Positions 22,937-35,805 of a stretch of 64,000 bases of DNA are shown here, one piece after another. Origin of the DNA: Vigna angularis. Lineage: Eukaryota; Streptophyta; Magnoliopsida; Fabales; Fabaceae. The notes beneath the pieces were generated by a model that was given only the letters and a program-made list of their open reading frames with translations, searched no databases and was not told the origin of the DNA. Position numbers and translations under genes: made by a program. How positions within the stretch are numbered: position 1 is the first letter of the stretch; each line of letters starts with the position of its first letter. The stretch covers positions 29,248,871 to 29,312,870 of the forward strand of contig NC_068976.1 in assembly GCF_016808095.1 (NCBI RefSeq). Direction: 5' to 3'.

Positions 22937-25900
22937 TCACTTCGATTCTACTTTTTTCTCTGAACTTTTATCGGTTTCAGGTGGTTGAGCAGATGATTGG
23001 GGCTGGTTCGTGACAGAAACATCAGGGCTGGAAGGTTTTTTGAACTGAATCAAGATCATGGTCATGTTATCACATCCCTCACCACCAGCGGTTGGTGCCA
23101 AGCACCTATCAAATACTTTCTCACAAACCGCAGAAAGTTTATTCTCCTGCGTATTCATGATTTTTCATAAATGACACCACCAGTTTTGCAATTTCGTATC
23201 CAAATCATTTTCTATCAGTAATAAAAGGTAGCCATAAAAAACTTACTGTCTTTAACTGTTGATGTATAAAGTCCACAAGCTGTTGGCTAGACATGCAATC
23301 CCTGCAGAGAGTTTATATATAAAAGTAAATTATGTGGTGAATTAAAAAAATAAAGAATAAGGATTTTTTTGCCATTTATACAAATTTGGTAATTGCGATG
23401 GTGCTTGTAGAGGAAATTTAAGTAGCCAAGTAACCTACCATATTCCATCACAGGCTATCACAAGGAATTCGTCATCATCACAAAGTTCAACCTGTTACAT
23501 AGAGTATACGCATAAATTTGAATTAGAGCAGAAAAGTACAAAACAACACTACAAAAGAGCATCTCGCTTTAACCCCTTCTTTGTTGGGTGTAAAATGAAG
23601 TAGAAAAAAATAGTAACTAGATAAGATAGAAATATTAAATTTCTATCTATTGTTCGAGAAAAGCAGAACACATTTTTCTTTCAAATTGGACTGAAGTAGC
23701 AGGAAAATAATCTCTCATTTTTTATTTAATTTTTAAATATTTTATATTATAATATAAAAAATAAAGAATATTTATGCTAAGAAAAAATAATGTATTAAAA
23801 ATTATTTTTTAATTAGAGTAAAAGTATTTTAAAATAACTTATTTATTTTTTCCACAATAGTTTCTACTCATACAAACAGGCAGAGACTCTTTTTTCACTT
23901 CTCTCCATCTTTTATTTCTATCCATCCAATCAATATACCTTTTCTCCTCTACTTCTCTTTTATTTCTATTTTCATGTTTCTTTCCTCTCTATTTCAATAT
24001 GTTTTTCTATTGGAGTGATGCCAAAAGATGTATAAGGAATTCATGTTATATTTCTTCCAAGATATTTTTGTATAACATCACAAATAACAAAGGTCCAAGA
24101 AAGAGGCAATCCATAAATATTAACTTAATTATAAAATAAAATAATGCATATGGCAATACATACTGAAGTTACGTCCGGATCAGCAGTCACGATCTGCTTT
24201 TCGGCAGGCAAATACTTATTCTGCTTGAACTCCATATCTCCTGGAATAGAAAGAAATTGATATTACAAAACACTGTGTACTGGTGGGAAATAAAAAATAT
24301 CATGGCAGCAACTATAAAACATTCAGAAAACAATAAACCCTCACATTTTGCTCTACACTAAAAATTTATAACAAAAAATAATTTCTACTACCAATTGCTC
24401 TAGCCAAGTTTAAACTTCCATTGACCCGTCCAACTTGGATGAAACCACCAGCTTTTAGAATCCTGTCTTTCTCAGCCTCAAGATCAGGCTTGTGATCCTT
24501 AGATAAATTGTGTGCCTGCAAATAAATATTCAGTACATAACTGTGAGTATGAGTATTGTCAAACAATGGCTGTCCCATGCACAGAAGGTATCTATTCACA
24601 GACACTAATTCATTAATCTGAGTAAATTCATAAATTTTGGAAAATAAGTCAGAAACATTTAGTGTGTTGACAGGTACAGGAGAAATTTAGACTTTGGAAG
24701 GATGCATTTAGATGCCAAAATTAGTTTTTGTGATATCAATACAATAACAAAGTGTTAAAATATGAATGTCCTTACTTAGTCCCTCTACCTCAAACCCTAT
24801 GTTTTCTTGAGTAAATAAAGAGGAAGGAAAAAGAGAACAGTAAAAAGAAAATTAGTTTGTTGAAGGATCTTGCATTAAAAAAAATCATCCTAAAGTTGGG
24901 GCAAATGTTTTCTGCATTTGATAATTTCTTTTCCGTTTTTTTAAAATTAAATAACTTTTCATAACATAAGAAGATAAAAGAAATTCTAATTTGAATGTTA
25001 ACAAAATATAATGCAGTACAAGGTTTACATTTTTTGTTAAATTTAACGTTTTGTATTATTATAAAAAACAAACTTATTTTATAATACATTTATTTATTTC
25101 TACTTACTCTTCCTAGCATCCAAGCTAGGGATGAGCATGAGACAAGGGAGGCTGATTTTATCTTCATCCCTAAACAACTTGAGATTTTTATAGAGCCATT
25201 TATGTGTGATCATGCCTGACCCATGAAAAGAGAAGATAACCGAGACAAGAATATGATTTATTAATATAATATACTCGTATTAACATCTTTTATTATTTAG
25301 TTCAATAAAAATATATTTTATACTAATAAATAAATAAATATCATGTTTACAAGTTATTCATTTGCTTGATAAACTTTTACTATAAATCAGAACGGTTAGA
25401 TATAGTGGCCACATGGCAGAATGGCGTGGCCAATTTATAGGCAATTTGTGAAGGAAGGCCCCCAATGTGGGGCCACAGGCCGCAATGGCATGTTTATAGA
25501 GAGAATTTTTGTCTTCTGTCATATTACACCATCTTCCATAAATATACAATTGCTAAAAAGAACTCACTTTAAAGAAAATATAGGACCTCGGACCAGGTTG
25601 AGATGACTGACTCAACCCAAGCCCACTCTCAAAATACACTGGATCTAATTTTATAACACCCACCAAAATTAATGTTGCGCCTAGCCAGGTTAGTGCGATG
25701 GAACTGATCATACACACCTTAATCCAAACAAATACGGAGAATTTTCTTCTTCTATCTATCCAAACAACATTTTCCTATTCTATTTTTTTTTTCATTTCCA
25801 TTCTTCCTGTTTCTTTCCTCTCTATTTCACTTTAAATGTAAACAGACCTTTTATGTCAAAAAAAGAGTACAGTGAATTAAAATGTCTGTACCGAAATATC

Positions 25901-28900
25901 CATCTCTGAAAACAAAATTATAGCCAGAATTAGCACCTTTTATTATCATATATCTGCACCGTATAAGCTTAACATCGCATGCCTGCTGAAACTAGAGAAG
26001 ATAAAAAAACTGCATCAAGAAGGTGAGAATACCTGGCCTTTCCTTGACAAGACGCATCTAGAATCTCCAGCATTACCAACTACAAGTTTGTTTCCTCGGA
26101 TAACAGCTACACAAGCTGTGCTTCCAGAGTTTGGTCCAGTAAAATCAGAATGGGGTCCCTAATTTACACCATAACATTCTCAATTCAGAATAAAACTTCT
26201 ACAGTAGGATTCAAAACTTGTATGCTCAACATCAGACCTTACAACTTGTAGTTTTTTTATTGACAAACAGAATTTATTATGTGAAATTACACTCACTTCA
26301 AACAAGGTCTTCTCAATTAAACGAACACCTAGTTTGTGTGACACACACTCCCTTAGTTTTTGAAGAAACACCTAGATGCCTTATTGGCTTAATAAGCGTG
26401 ACACACACTCCCTTATTTGTGTTTAATCAAGTGACACACCCTGCAAAATAACAGACAATACTCCACTAACAGAAGGCATCCACAAGACTTCATTCACAAT
26501 ACACCCCATGATTGACTATTCTTAAGAATGCAAAAGCAGTTGTTCGTTGAAGAGAGAGACAGCACCTCCAACTTCTCAATAATTTTGCTACGTACTACTA
26601 GAAAAATGCTCACTCTTTCTTCATGTTTCTCTCATGTTCTTTTCACTGTTGCCCGATATTTTTGGGAGAAAATTTGATATTTGGGCAAAATAAATGAACA
26701 CCTAAGTTTAAAGGGTTAACCTTTGATGCCTATCTCAGGAAAAGTTGGGGTTTTCTACAAAATAAAATATGGATGTCATCTAAGAAAAGGTGAGTGCAAT
26801 TTTCCCAGGTTATTCAGAAAGAAAGGAAAGATACAAAATCTAAACCTTATAATGTGTAGTTGTAATCACCAAATCAGAAAGGACCCTCTGTCACAGTCAA
26901 ATTGTGACATACATCATACAAGAATTGACTTTTAATGTTTATGTTGATTTTAACACAAGTTTATCACTCTCATAGTGAACAAGCAAGCACTGTAAGTATG
27001 AGGTTGACAAAAATAAAGAACACATGAAACAGCTAAAATCATGAAATTGTAACATACACAAGCAAAGTATTACTGTAAGGTTTAAGAAAGTGGTAATTCA
27101 TAGCTGACAAATGCTGTTTAGTTTATAAGCAGTTTAAGCAAAAGAAAGTTGAGCAAATAACTTGTCAACTTTAATGTACATACTAACCCATACAAAAGTA
27201 TGTTAAAAGAATTTTTTAAATACTAGATTTACATTTAAATAAATACCCAAAAGCAAAAAATGCTAAGCTTTAATTTGAAAAACTTCCAATTTATTTACTA
27301 CAAGCTTAAATTTCATACAATGAAACCTAGACAACGTACATTTAGAACAGTGGAATAAGTTAGAAAAGCAAGCAATGATGACGCAAGAAACTCGTCTTAG
27401 TTGTTACCTCCTCAAATGCCCAATCATCGACATTCTCATTTGCTTCACTGCCCCTGGGAGACCAAATAAAGCCTTCTAACATACCAGATAACTTTTCTAT
27501 TTTATCCCCCAAGACAGCTAATTCCCTCCACCCTCTTTGTCCACGCATCATCTCATCCATTCTGCCAATATGAAGGAAAATATAAAAAAAGTGACATAAT
27601 TTTGATAGAATCAGTTTCATCTAAATGCCATATCTCCATTTCCATTTATGGGCATGAAACCTATGGATCTATAAAGCCCCAAATATGCAAATGATTTTAA
27701 TTGTGTAGGAAAAGAAATATAACTAAAAACAAACACTAATTCTGAAAATGACTTCCAGAGCAGGCAGTGACATTCCTAATGTGTTGTTGAGATCCCACCA
27801 CAACTTGTGATATGACTAAATTATAATATATAAGTAAGTATAACTATCATCTTACAAGACCGATTTATGAAAAACCATGTTAGATTTAAAGTCTACTTTT
27901 AACAAGTATAAAGGCTACAAACAAAATGAAGAGATGATAAGATATGTTTTAAAACATCAGTAACACATAAGAATAGCAGGAAAAAGATAGGAGAAGACAA
28001 TTGTTTTAATATTATATTTAAGTGTCTGTAACTTAGTTCACAGCTATATTTTTCTTATGCCACATCTCCCCTGGGGAATATACAGTAGACAGATGGGCTA
28101 AATCATTTGGTGCAAAAGTTTACCACATACCACAGGGTTGAGCCTAAGCCAAATCGGCTTTTAAATGTAAAGAACATCTACCTACTGTATCATCTACTGA
28201 CTTTTATTGGCATCCAATAATATTAATTAAAGCTCTAAAAAAAACAAACATGAATACCTAAGAAAAGATTTTTGTAATGATGTGCTTATATCTCCAGCTC
28301 GGTAAGATTCACTCTTCAGCACCTGCTGGTGTAGATACTTGGCACAGAATTTAGAAACTGCTTTGCCTGCAATTCCATAAGACCATGTTGAGGATTATAA
28401 AACAGTAGTAGACAATAAGTTATAAATGTCAGCACCCCTAGGCCATTACCTTCATTTTGAAATAATTTAAGATTTACAAATTTCTCAAAGTCCTCAAGTG
28501 AACTATGAATCATGATCAATATTCTTGAGTCTGAATGGCTAATACTCTAATATAGATAAAGAACACACACACCATAAAAGAATATTCCCCCCTCCCTTTT
28601 TTCCCCTTTAACTTATGCTGCAGAACAAAGTTCCAAATAAATAAATAAATAAACAGAAATATGGGGGCAATAAATCCTATATCACTTGAATCTAATAAGA
28701 TATAGTAGGCCAAAAATGTTTAAGGTTAAGGGTTTTGTTTGGTTTGTCAATAGTGAAAATTGTGAACGACATATTACATTACGTAAGCAACGCTGCAACG
28801 AGGCAACTATTAGAAAAGGGGAAAAAGAAAACTTATGCAGTATTTATGTCCAATGATAAGTTTGAAAGAATTGTAATTCATACAATGTTGTTATTCACAT

Positions 28901-30206
28901 TTTAAGTGACATTGGTCAACAGAGAAGATAGGGTCAAAAAAGAAAATGAAATCCCAATCAATCAATGACCCAAAAAAGAAAACACTATATAAGCCGGTAA
29001 AACCCACCCTTGCTAAGGTGAGTTCTGAAGGGAGTTTCAAAGTAAAAATCTTCAAGCCATATCAAATATTAGAAATGTGAAACCACTTCGTATGTAATGA
29101 AATACATTTTCTTATAAATAGTTTAGAGGGACATTTCCAATGGTGAGATACAGATCAAAATTAATTTAAATTTAAAAGAATCAGTAAGAAATCATTTCCT
29201 CCTGGCTTAAAAATAGTTTAAAGGGACATTTCCAATGCTGAGATACAGATCAAAATTAATTTAAATTTAAAAGAATCAGTAAGAAATCATGTTCTCCTTG
29301 CTTAAGAAAATGAGTATGGTACATAAATACAATTGGAAACATAAAGAGCTGATACTGACCTCCATGGCCATCATAAACGCCAAAGTAAGATGTAGACTCG
29401 TCCAAATATGGGATAGCTGCATGCTGGCAAGCAATGTAAGAGAATTAAAACTTGTATACACCATGGAATGGGTTGTAATATAATAATGAGCTACTGACGA
29501 CTGTAGGACAAAAGCATCAGGTACACCAAGCATCTACTTCATACATATGAAATTCACTTCCAAAGAGAAGCAATTTCTCATCACTAAAACTACTCTAGAG
29601 GATGGAAATTTATACCTCTGAAAATTAGAAAAACTGAGTTACATTTGCTCAATCACATCAATATGCGACGGAAATAACTTTAATTCAAGTACAGAAATAA
29701 GTGAAGTCTTGTTCTCTTCACTGTAGAAGATTAACAGTGAAACTTTTTAGTCTATAAGCTACATTGAACACAAGACACTGCTCCTTTAACAAATTTCTCA
29801 GTCAATTGCGCAAATATCAAATTTAACTCGTCAGCCACCACTCGACTCACTATCACGTCAATATCTATACCGTCAATCTAGCTTAGGATATTCGTTAAAC
29901 TTCGTTGCCAAAATAGCACAGTCAATGAACTCGAACTACTCTTTTAATATAACTCCCTTCAAAGGCTACCAAAGCACCAAATGTCTTATTGCATAAAAAA
30001 AACAGCGAACACGACACTTGTCGACGACAACATAAAAACCAAGCGGAAGCAAATGACACAAAACGCAGAAAAAGGAGGTAACTACTTACAGCATCTTCCA
30101 TGGAAGCCCGCCAACCCTGCATGGAAGACAAACCAAACCGCAGCTTGTCGTTCTCGCCATCTTCAGAGGCCTTCTCTGTTTTGGGCGCGCTGAGATATAT
30201 CCCCAT
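22937..30206 (-). CDS. Protein phosphatase 2C, ten coding exons, 362 aa
   Basis: Metal-dependent Ser/Thr phosphatase of the PPM/PP2C family; the closest relatives I know are Arabidopsis At2g25070 and At4g31860. Exons in order: 30,090-30,206; 29,360-29,423; 28,258-28,366; 27,408-27,561; 26,033-26,158; 24,392-24,515; 24,164-24,240; 23,439-23,491; 23,247-23,301; 22,937-23,146. All introns are GT..AG and the sum is 363 codons including stop. Metal-binding and core motifs are intact: RASMEDA (E37, D38), YDGHGG (D57), [16 protein letters not shown] (D180), [26 protein letters not shown] (D272) and GCDNMT (D319). The N-terminus MGIYLS begins Met-Gly, so N-myristoylation is possible. The C-terminal ~35 residues are Ser/Pro/Glu/Lys-rich and probably disordered. 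There is no N-terminal regulatory extension of the ABI1 type. Activity is inferred from conservation. Confidence 0.96.
29116..29305. repeat. 95-bp tandem duplication in the second phosphatase intron
   Basis: Two adjacent copies of a segment starting AAATAGTTTA(G/A)AGGGACATTT. They run through CAGATCAAAATTAATTTAAA and end near TCAGTAAGAAATCAT, exactly 95 bp apart with few differences. It lies wholly in an intron (28,367-29,359) and stops short of the exon at 29,360. Confidence 0.92.
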
Positions 30207-30218
30207 CTCAAACTACAA

Positions 30219-30655
30219 TCACACACACAAAAAAAAAAACATTGAATCACAAAGAACACTATAACGACGCATGATCACATCACACCACATCACAGGAAGG
30301 CACATTTCAATCCCAAACAACGCATTCCAAAAAGTCAATCTAACCATATATATCCGCCAGCATGCGACGCAACATGAAAAAATGAAATGCTTCAAGCGAG
30401 TAAAAGGCATGCAATGTAATTGGAGAGCAGCGGACGCATCGAATCGGAATGCATCAAGATTCAAGATAAACTTGAAACCAATGAAGAAATGAAATTAACA
30501 GTGCAAGAAATGAGAATCAAACAATTGAAATGGTGATCATTAACAACCATTATCGCAATCGGCAGCGACGAAAGGAAGCGCGCAAAATGAAACAGCGAAA
30601 CAGAAAATTAACAGAGAATAAGGGTTTGACGGAACAGTACTCACTCACTCGTGTC
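30219..30655 (-). other. Probable 5'-UTR intron of the phosphatase gene
   Basis: The sequence just before the ATG reads, on the minus strand, a T/G-rich tract ending TTGTAG followed by TTTGAGATGGGG, a good acceptor 13 bp upstream of the start. A donor (ACGAGTGAGT) is available near 30,650. The region from about 30,656 to 30,760 is purine/pyrimidine-rich like a leader. Only transcript data can prove it. Confidence 0.45.
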
Positions 30656-30862
30656 CGCAAAGTGGAATTGGAAAAGAAGAGAGAGCGAGCGTGTTGTGTG
30701 TGTACGTGCGAATAGGAAGAGAGAGAATGAGAAAGAGAAATGATGAATTATTTGTGTGGAAGAAAAGAAGAAGCAGAAAGGATCCTTTTTCCGTTGCCTC
30801 TGATATAGGAAGGGCTGTTTTGGGTTAAACCAACGGCAGCCACGCGCCTTTCGTGTCACCAC

Positions 30863-32682
30863 CTCTTTTATTTTTATATTATTAATTTATCAATTTTTTT
30901 ATTTTTTTAATATTTACTCCGGCATGTTCTGTTGCTCTTTATCCTCATCCCAAGGAGGAAGCTTCCTTTTTCAATCAATAACGTAACTTCACTGCCCAAA
31001 CACATAAATTAATTGCCACTATTTTTGTAATTTATTGCTTTCAAATGTGCCTTTGCTTTATTTACCATAAAATATTATAAGAGTGCATCATTGTGAGGAT
31101 GGACACGAATAAAGTAATCAAACATCTAATTTCCCACATCCCATGGCCGGTTTCAAAAAGACTTATGCAACTTGGCCTGTAAATTTATTTATTTTCTGTA
31201 CCACTCAAATTAATCCATTTAAACTTCTCGTGATTATTCTAATTTTTACATAATTTATTAAAATACAATTAAGAATGTTAAACAGATCTAACTTATTGGC
31301 ATCTTCTATACTTGTGAAGTTGCTGTTTTTAAGCATAAAGTTGCTTTTTTTAGGATAATCATGTGATTAACACCAAGTGTAGGGTATTTTATTATAAAAT
31401 ATTTTAAGCATTTCGCATCACCTTTTCTTGATAAACATTAGCTTTTTTTACCTTTTCTTGTCTTTTTACCCGTGAAATGCACTCTTAACTTAGATTATAA
31501 TATTTTTGTTAATATCTCATTAGCATGATTAATAAGAATCGTAATATTTGATTTCACTACAAAAAAATAATAAAATCATTATTCATAATATATGTCTAAA
31601 TTAGAATACAATGGTTCCAAATAAAAATGTTTATGTAAATTAAAGATGGTCGGAAAAATATTACTTTACCACACAACTTTATATTTATATAAGAAATAAT
31701 AAATATTTTTATCATGTGTCAATGTCACAAATATTTATGTAAGAAATAATAAATATTTTTATCATGTGCCAATGTTTTCTTTGGATTTCAAAATCATATT
31801 GGGCTTCTTCCTGTACCTTGTTATTTTCTTTCTGCACCTCCAAATTTTGCATTTTGCATCGATTTCCCTTTTGGCCCCTCTAATTATATATTAAATAAAT
31901 GAATAAAACTTTCTTCGTCTTCTTCCTGCATTGAAACCTTTGTTTGGTTTGACACCGAAGAACCATACATCCGTTGGCACCATTCTTAATTTCTTTGGTG
32001 GTGGACTACTTCAACAATTGTGTTATATGTAATTTCATCAATTGAATCAAAGTAATATTTTGTTTTGGAGTACTAAACAGTAAGGGGTGGATTCTATGGT
32101 GATTTAGGGGGTGGTGAATTGGGTTCTTCATGTAAAGGAATCAGATTATATAATTTTGGTAACGTTTTTGTGCATCGGAACGGGGAATCTAGTTTTTGTC
32201 ACGAATCTGGGAGAACTAATCGGATTATCAAATGCAACATATATGAACTAGAACCATCATTCCGATAAAAGTTTTTCAGGAGTGTAGTTACTTGTCTAGA
32301 CTACACTCTTTGGAATGTAGTTATCAATTTGGTACACTTTTTTCGGATATGGAGTTGTACATCATATTTTTCAGTCTGGTAACTACACTCTTCAAAAAAA
32401 AATTACCAGATTAATTGTTCTAATTAAAATGACATGTCCTAAATTTGACAAATTATTCTCGTGAATTAGGTAATTTGGTTTGTTATCTTAGATCTAGTAA
32501 GTTAAACCAAAATGTACAATTTGGTGCACAAAAATATTGTTCAAATTTTGTAATTTGGAGCACCAAGTGTTACTCGAATTTTGTAATTCGATTTGTTATG
32601 AACAAATTGGTTATTTTGGAAATGATTTATGCAATCTAGTAGATGTGTAATTATACAGAGAATTGTGTAGTCATATTAGTTT
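30863..32682. other. Intergenic DNA upstream of the phosphatase gene
   Basis: The first few hundred bases should include the phosphatase promoter, though no TATA box or motif is clear enough to list. A tract at 31,684-31,770 contains a tandem duplication with the unit AAGAAATAATAAATATTTTT followed by ATCATGTG. No gene is supported. Confidence 0.5.
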
Positions 32683-32699
32683 GTGTTGTTTGTGGGTGT

Positions 32700-33100
32700 T
32701 ATAATTTTGATATTAGAGATGAAAGCTTATTCTTTAGGCTTCAAGGACTTTGATGAAGTAAATCAAAGCTTCAACATGGAAGACTCCTCCATTTTTGTCA
32801 TTAGAAGTGAAATGGCTCATGGAGATTATACTAGACATTTTACAACTAATGAGGTATTTTTCAAACGTGATGAGTTACTTGAGTGGATGTGAGATATATT
32901 GCTTTTCAAGTTAGGTTTATTGTTTTTATTATGAGATCTTATAAAGCTAATGAACAACCTGAAAGAAAGACAAATGTATTGTTAGAATGTAAAATGACTG
33001 GAAAGCATAGAAAATATAAATATAACCTTCAATCTAATGTAACTAGCACAAGGAAATGTGATTGTCCTTGTAAGAGGCATCAATCCATAATTGATAACAA
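32700..33100 (+). pseudogene. Broken FAR1/MULE-transposase-like DNA-binding fragment
   Basis: One frame (32,683-32,892) reads AYSLGFKDFDEVNQSF and NEVFFKRDELLEW. After a 2-nt frame slip at about 32,887 a second frame continues IAFQVRFIVFIMRS, RKTNVLLECKMTGKHRKYK and VTSTRKCDCPCK. In intact plant relatives the same order of motifs forms the N-terminal zinc-binding region of FAR1-related, Mutator-derived proteins that begin a transposase. Here only about 130 residues' worth remains, with the shift and no downstream transposase domain. It is a decayed fragment. The family assignment is from motif memory. Confidence 0.5.
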
Positions 33101-33116
33101 AGTTCTCAACATTAAC

Positions 33117-35805
33117 ATGACAATCACCTAATTTATTTAGTTTTCTACCATGGGAAACCAATTTTAGCTCTCATTAGTCCTAGACAAAACATTTACATAT
33201 CAAACCATATAACTTATAAACACATCACCAAAAAAAAAAACCCTTTATTTACTATACTAACCTCGTCTTCCCATAGTGAAAATGTTACATGATCTGCGTA
33301 ACTAGTAAGTAGATGTGCCATGTGGACCTCCAGGATATCATAGTTCTTCCTTTGCATGGTCCTCTTGCACTTGCTCAATGTGTTCTGTATGGTGTTGCTC
33401 ATCAACAAGATCCACCCCTAGTGTAGCAGAAACATGATTAGCTTCCACAACATCAACTTAATAGGATCTTCTACAAGTAGACATCGTAGGTCTTATTCTT
33501 GCACATTATGTAGAGCTTTATCCTTGAAATGTATGAGCACCATGTATTCTTGCAATATCTGCAACAAACAAGAAAGTAGGGAAAACCATTGGCAACAAAC
33601 ACCAACACACAATTAATATGCAAGGGAAATATAAGTAACAAGTTGTGCATGAGAAGAAAGTCAAGCAAACCATCAGAGAAAGTAGCAAAACAAAACATAA
33701 GAGTAACATTCTTCAAAAATCACACACTCCATATCATAGACTTTGAAAATGTGTCCCGGTTTCGAGTATACATAACTGAATTTAAAAATCCTATACACAT
33801 ACACAAAACTCAACTTGAACACGTAGTCCAGTTCCAAACACCTTATCTGGTCAAGTAAACCTGAATTCCTTAATTTGATACAAACATGTTGCATCACATA
33901 ATGCAATAGAACGAACCAAATTTTAAAGTCTGAAAGCTCGCTTTGCAAATCAAAACACAAAGTCCATCTATGTTTATCCAAAACTAGTGACATTAACCAG
34001 ATTTCTCCCCCATACTAGAACAAAAATCCTACACCCCTCCACTATAATCCTGAAACCAAAAAACCCCTTCCATAACCACTAACCCACAACAATCCAAATC
34101 AGTGTTGAAAATAAAAAACCAACCAAACCTTCGATGCTAAATGACTTTGGTTGTTAGCGTTGTCCCTTACCAAGTGAAAGTGTCGATTTATTCTTCGATG
34201 GGCAGAGCTCACGTGAATGTCTTCCCAAACATAAAACATAACCTTAAATTTATATTGGGGATTTCAATAAACAAAAACTTATGATGAATAATGGAGAACA
34301 AGGAAATTTAGGGGAGAGGAAAAATGATGTCGGAGGATGAAGAGTTGACAAAAACATAATTGTAATAGGTGGTGAAATATGAACAAGGGAAATTTAGAGA
34401 ACAAGTTGTGTTTTAAACCTTTTTGGAAATAATGTTTAATATTACTTTATAGGGGTTAAATGGTTTACAATAGTAGTTAAACACTTAGTTTATAAAGCAA
34501 CATGGAATGGAAAACTTTTAAAAGAAAAAATAGTAAAGCACACTTCATTTTTATACTGATTCGCTCCAAATTTAGCTACATCTAGTTCTCCCTTAAATTA
34601 CTTTAAGGAGTTCCATTAATCACGAAGATTACACACAAGTTTAATAACTTTTGGTTTACAAACTAACAAACTAGTTAGACTGAGTTTCACCACTCTTGAT
34701 ATCAACACTAGTCCAACTGACTAGAACATTTAACTCCACCGAGTTAGACTTACAAGTGTTTAAATTCACTTCTGAATTTGAAAACAACAAAGTGTTTTTG
34801 AAATATTACAAGACAGAAGATTACTCTCGTAGAAAGGATATTAAATCAATACAACGAACTTATGAAAACTTGTCAAAAAGCTTTTCAAAGATAAGTCTTA
34901 AAGAAAAAGCTTAGAGAAAAAAGTAGTGGGCGTATAACAATAATCTTGGTAGCAAAAGTTCTTCTCTTCTCTTCATGCAAAATTCTTTATATAGATGTCT
35001 TAAAAAAAGATTCGTTATTCAGAGTTTTTGACTTTTTTCTAGGTGAATAGCCTTTAAGGTAGAGTCAGGAGCTATGTTAAGTCTTTGCAGAGCAACTGTA
35101 TTGAGCGTACAAAAAAAGCAAGTAGAAAATATGTATGAAACATTCCTTGAATATCTTCCTATCTCTTAACATTGTTTTGATCTTGAGCAGATTTTTGAAT
35201 AAAGTTGATAATCTGTATAGAAAAAAAGACCACAATACAACAAACAAAAGAGTACAAAAACGTACATGCATTAAAGCGTTAGACAATTCTAAGCATTTAA
35301 GCATGATACAAGTACTATTGTTTAACTATGCCTGTTTTTTAGAAACTTTAAGCGTTCAAGATATATAGCATTTAGTGTTGGTTACAAATATCCTAGACAG
35401 TCTAATAGTTTATTAGACACTCTTGCAATTAGATGTTTTGTTACAATTATTATAGCGTTTAACACTTTTCAAACATAAGTTAGACACTCTTATATCATTA
35501 GATGCTCTTGTATTGCTTAGGCATTTAAAGTAACATTTATAATATTTTCCTATACTATTAAACATTATTTCGTTTAGACATTTATGTTAAACTTCAAAAC
35601 AATGCTTGTTTAGAAAATCTTGTTTTAACATATTTCTATTGTATGAAAAAAATATTATTTTCACTATAAATGTTAGAGTAAAAGAAAATTGGTTTAATCA
35701 AGTTTAATCAAGTTTTAATCTCTAATAAATTTTAAAATTTTCATTTCAATATTAATTTTTTATCAATTATTCAAATATTTTAATGAGCGTTATTAGATCT
35801 TTCTA
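33117..35805. other. Intergenic DNA with degenerate repeats
   Basis: No gene is supported. Open frames at 33,434-33,993 overlap on both strands and show no domain. Between about 35,360 and 35,600 a short degenerate motif, TTAGACACTCTT with TTAGATG, recurs several times, suggesting the remains of a repetitive element. Confidence 0.5.

Noticed and set aside
31790..31870. Similarity between TTCTTTCTGCACCTCC near 31,830 and the reverse complement near 45,840-45,870
   Set aside because: Only about 25-30 bp and imperfect; it may reflect a shared transposon end, but no second end could be located.
33434..33993. Overlapping frames on both strands of 60-106 codons
   Set aside because: Mutually overlapping, without splice structure or motifs; probably chance in a tract of average composition.
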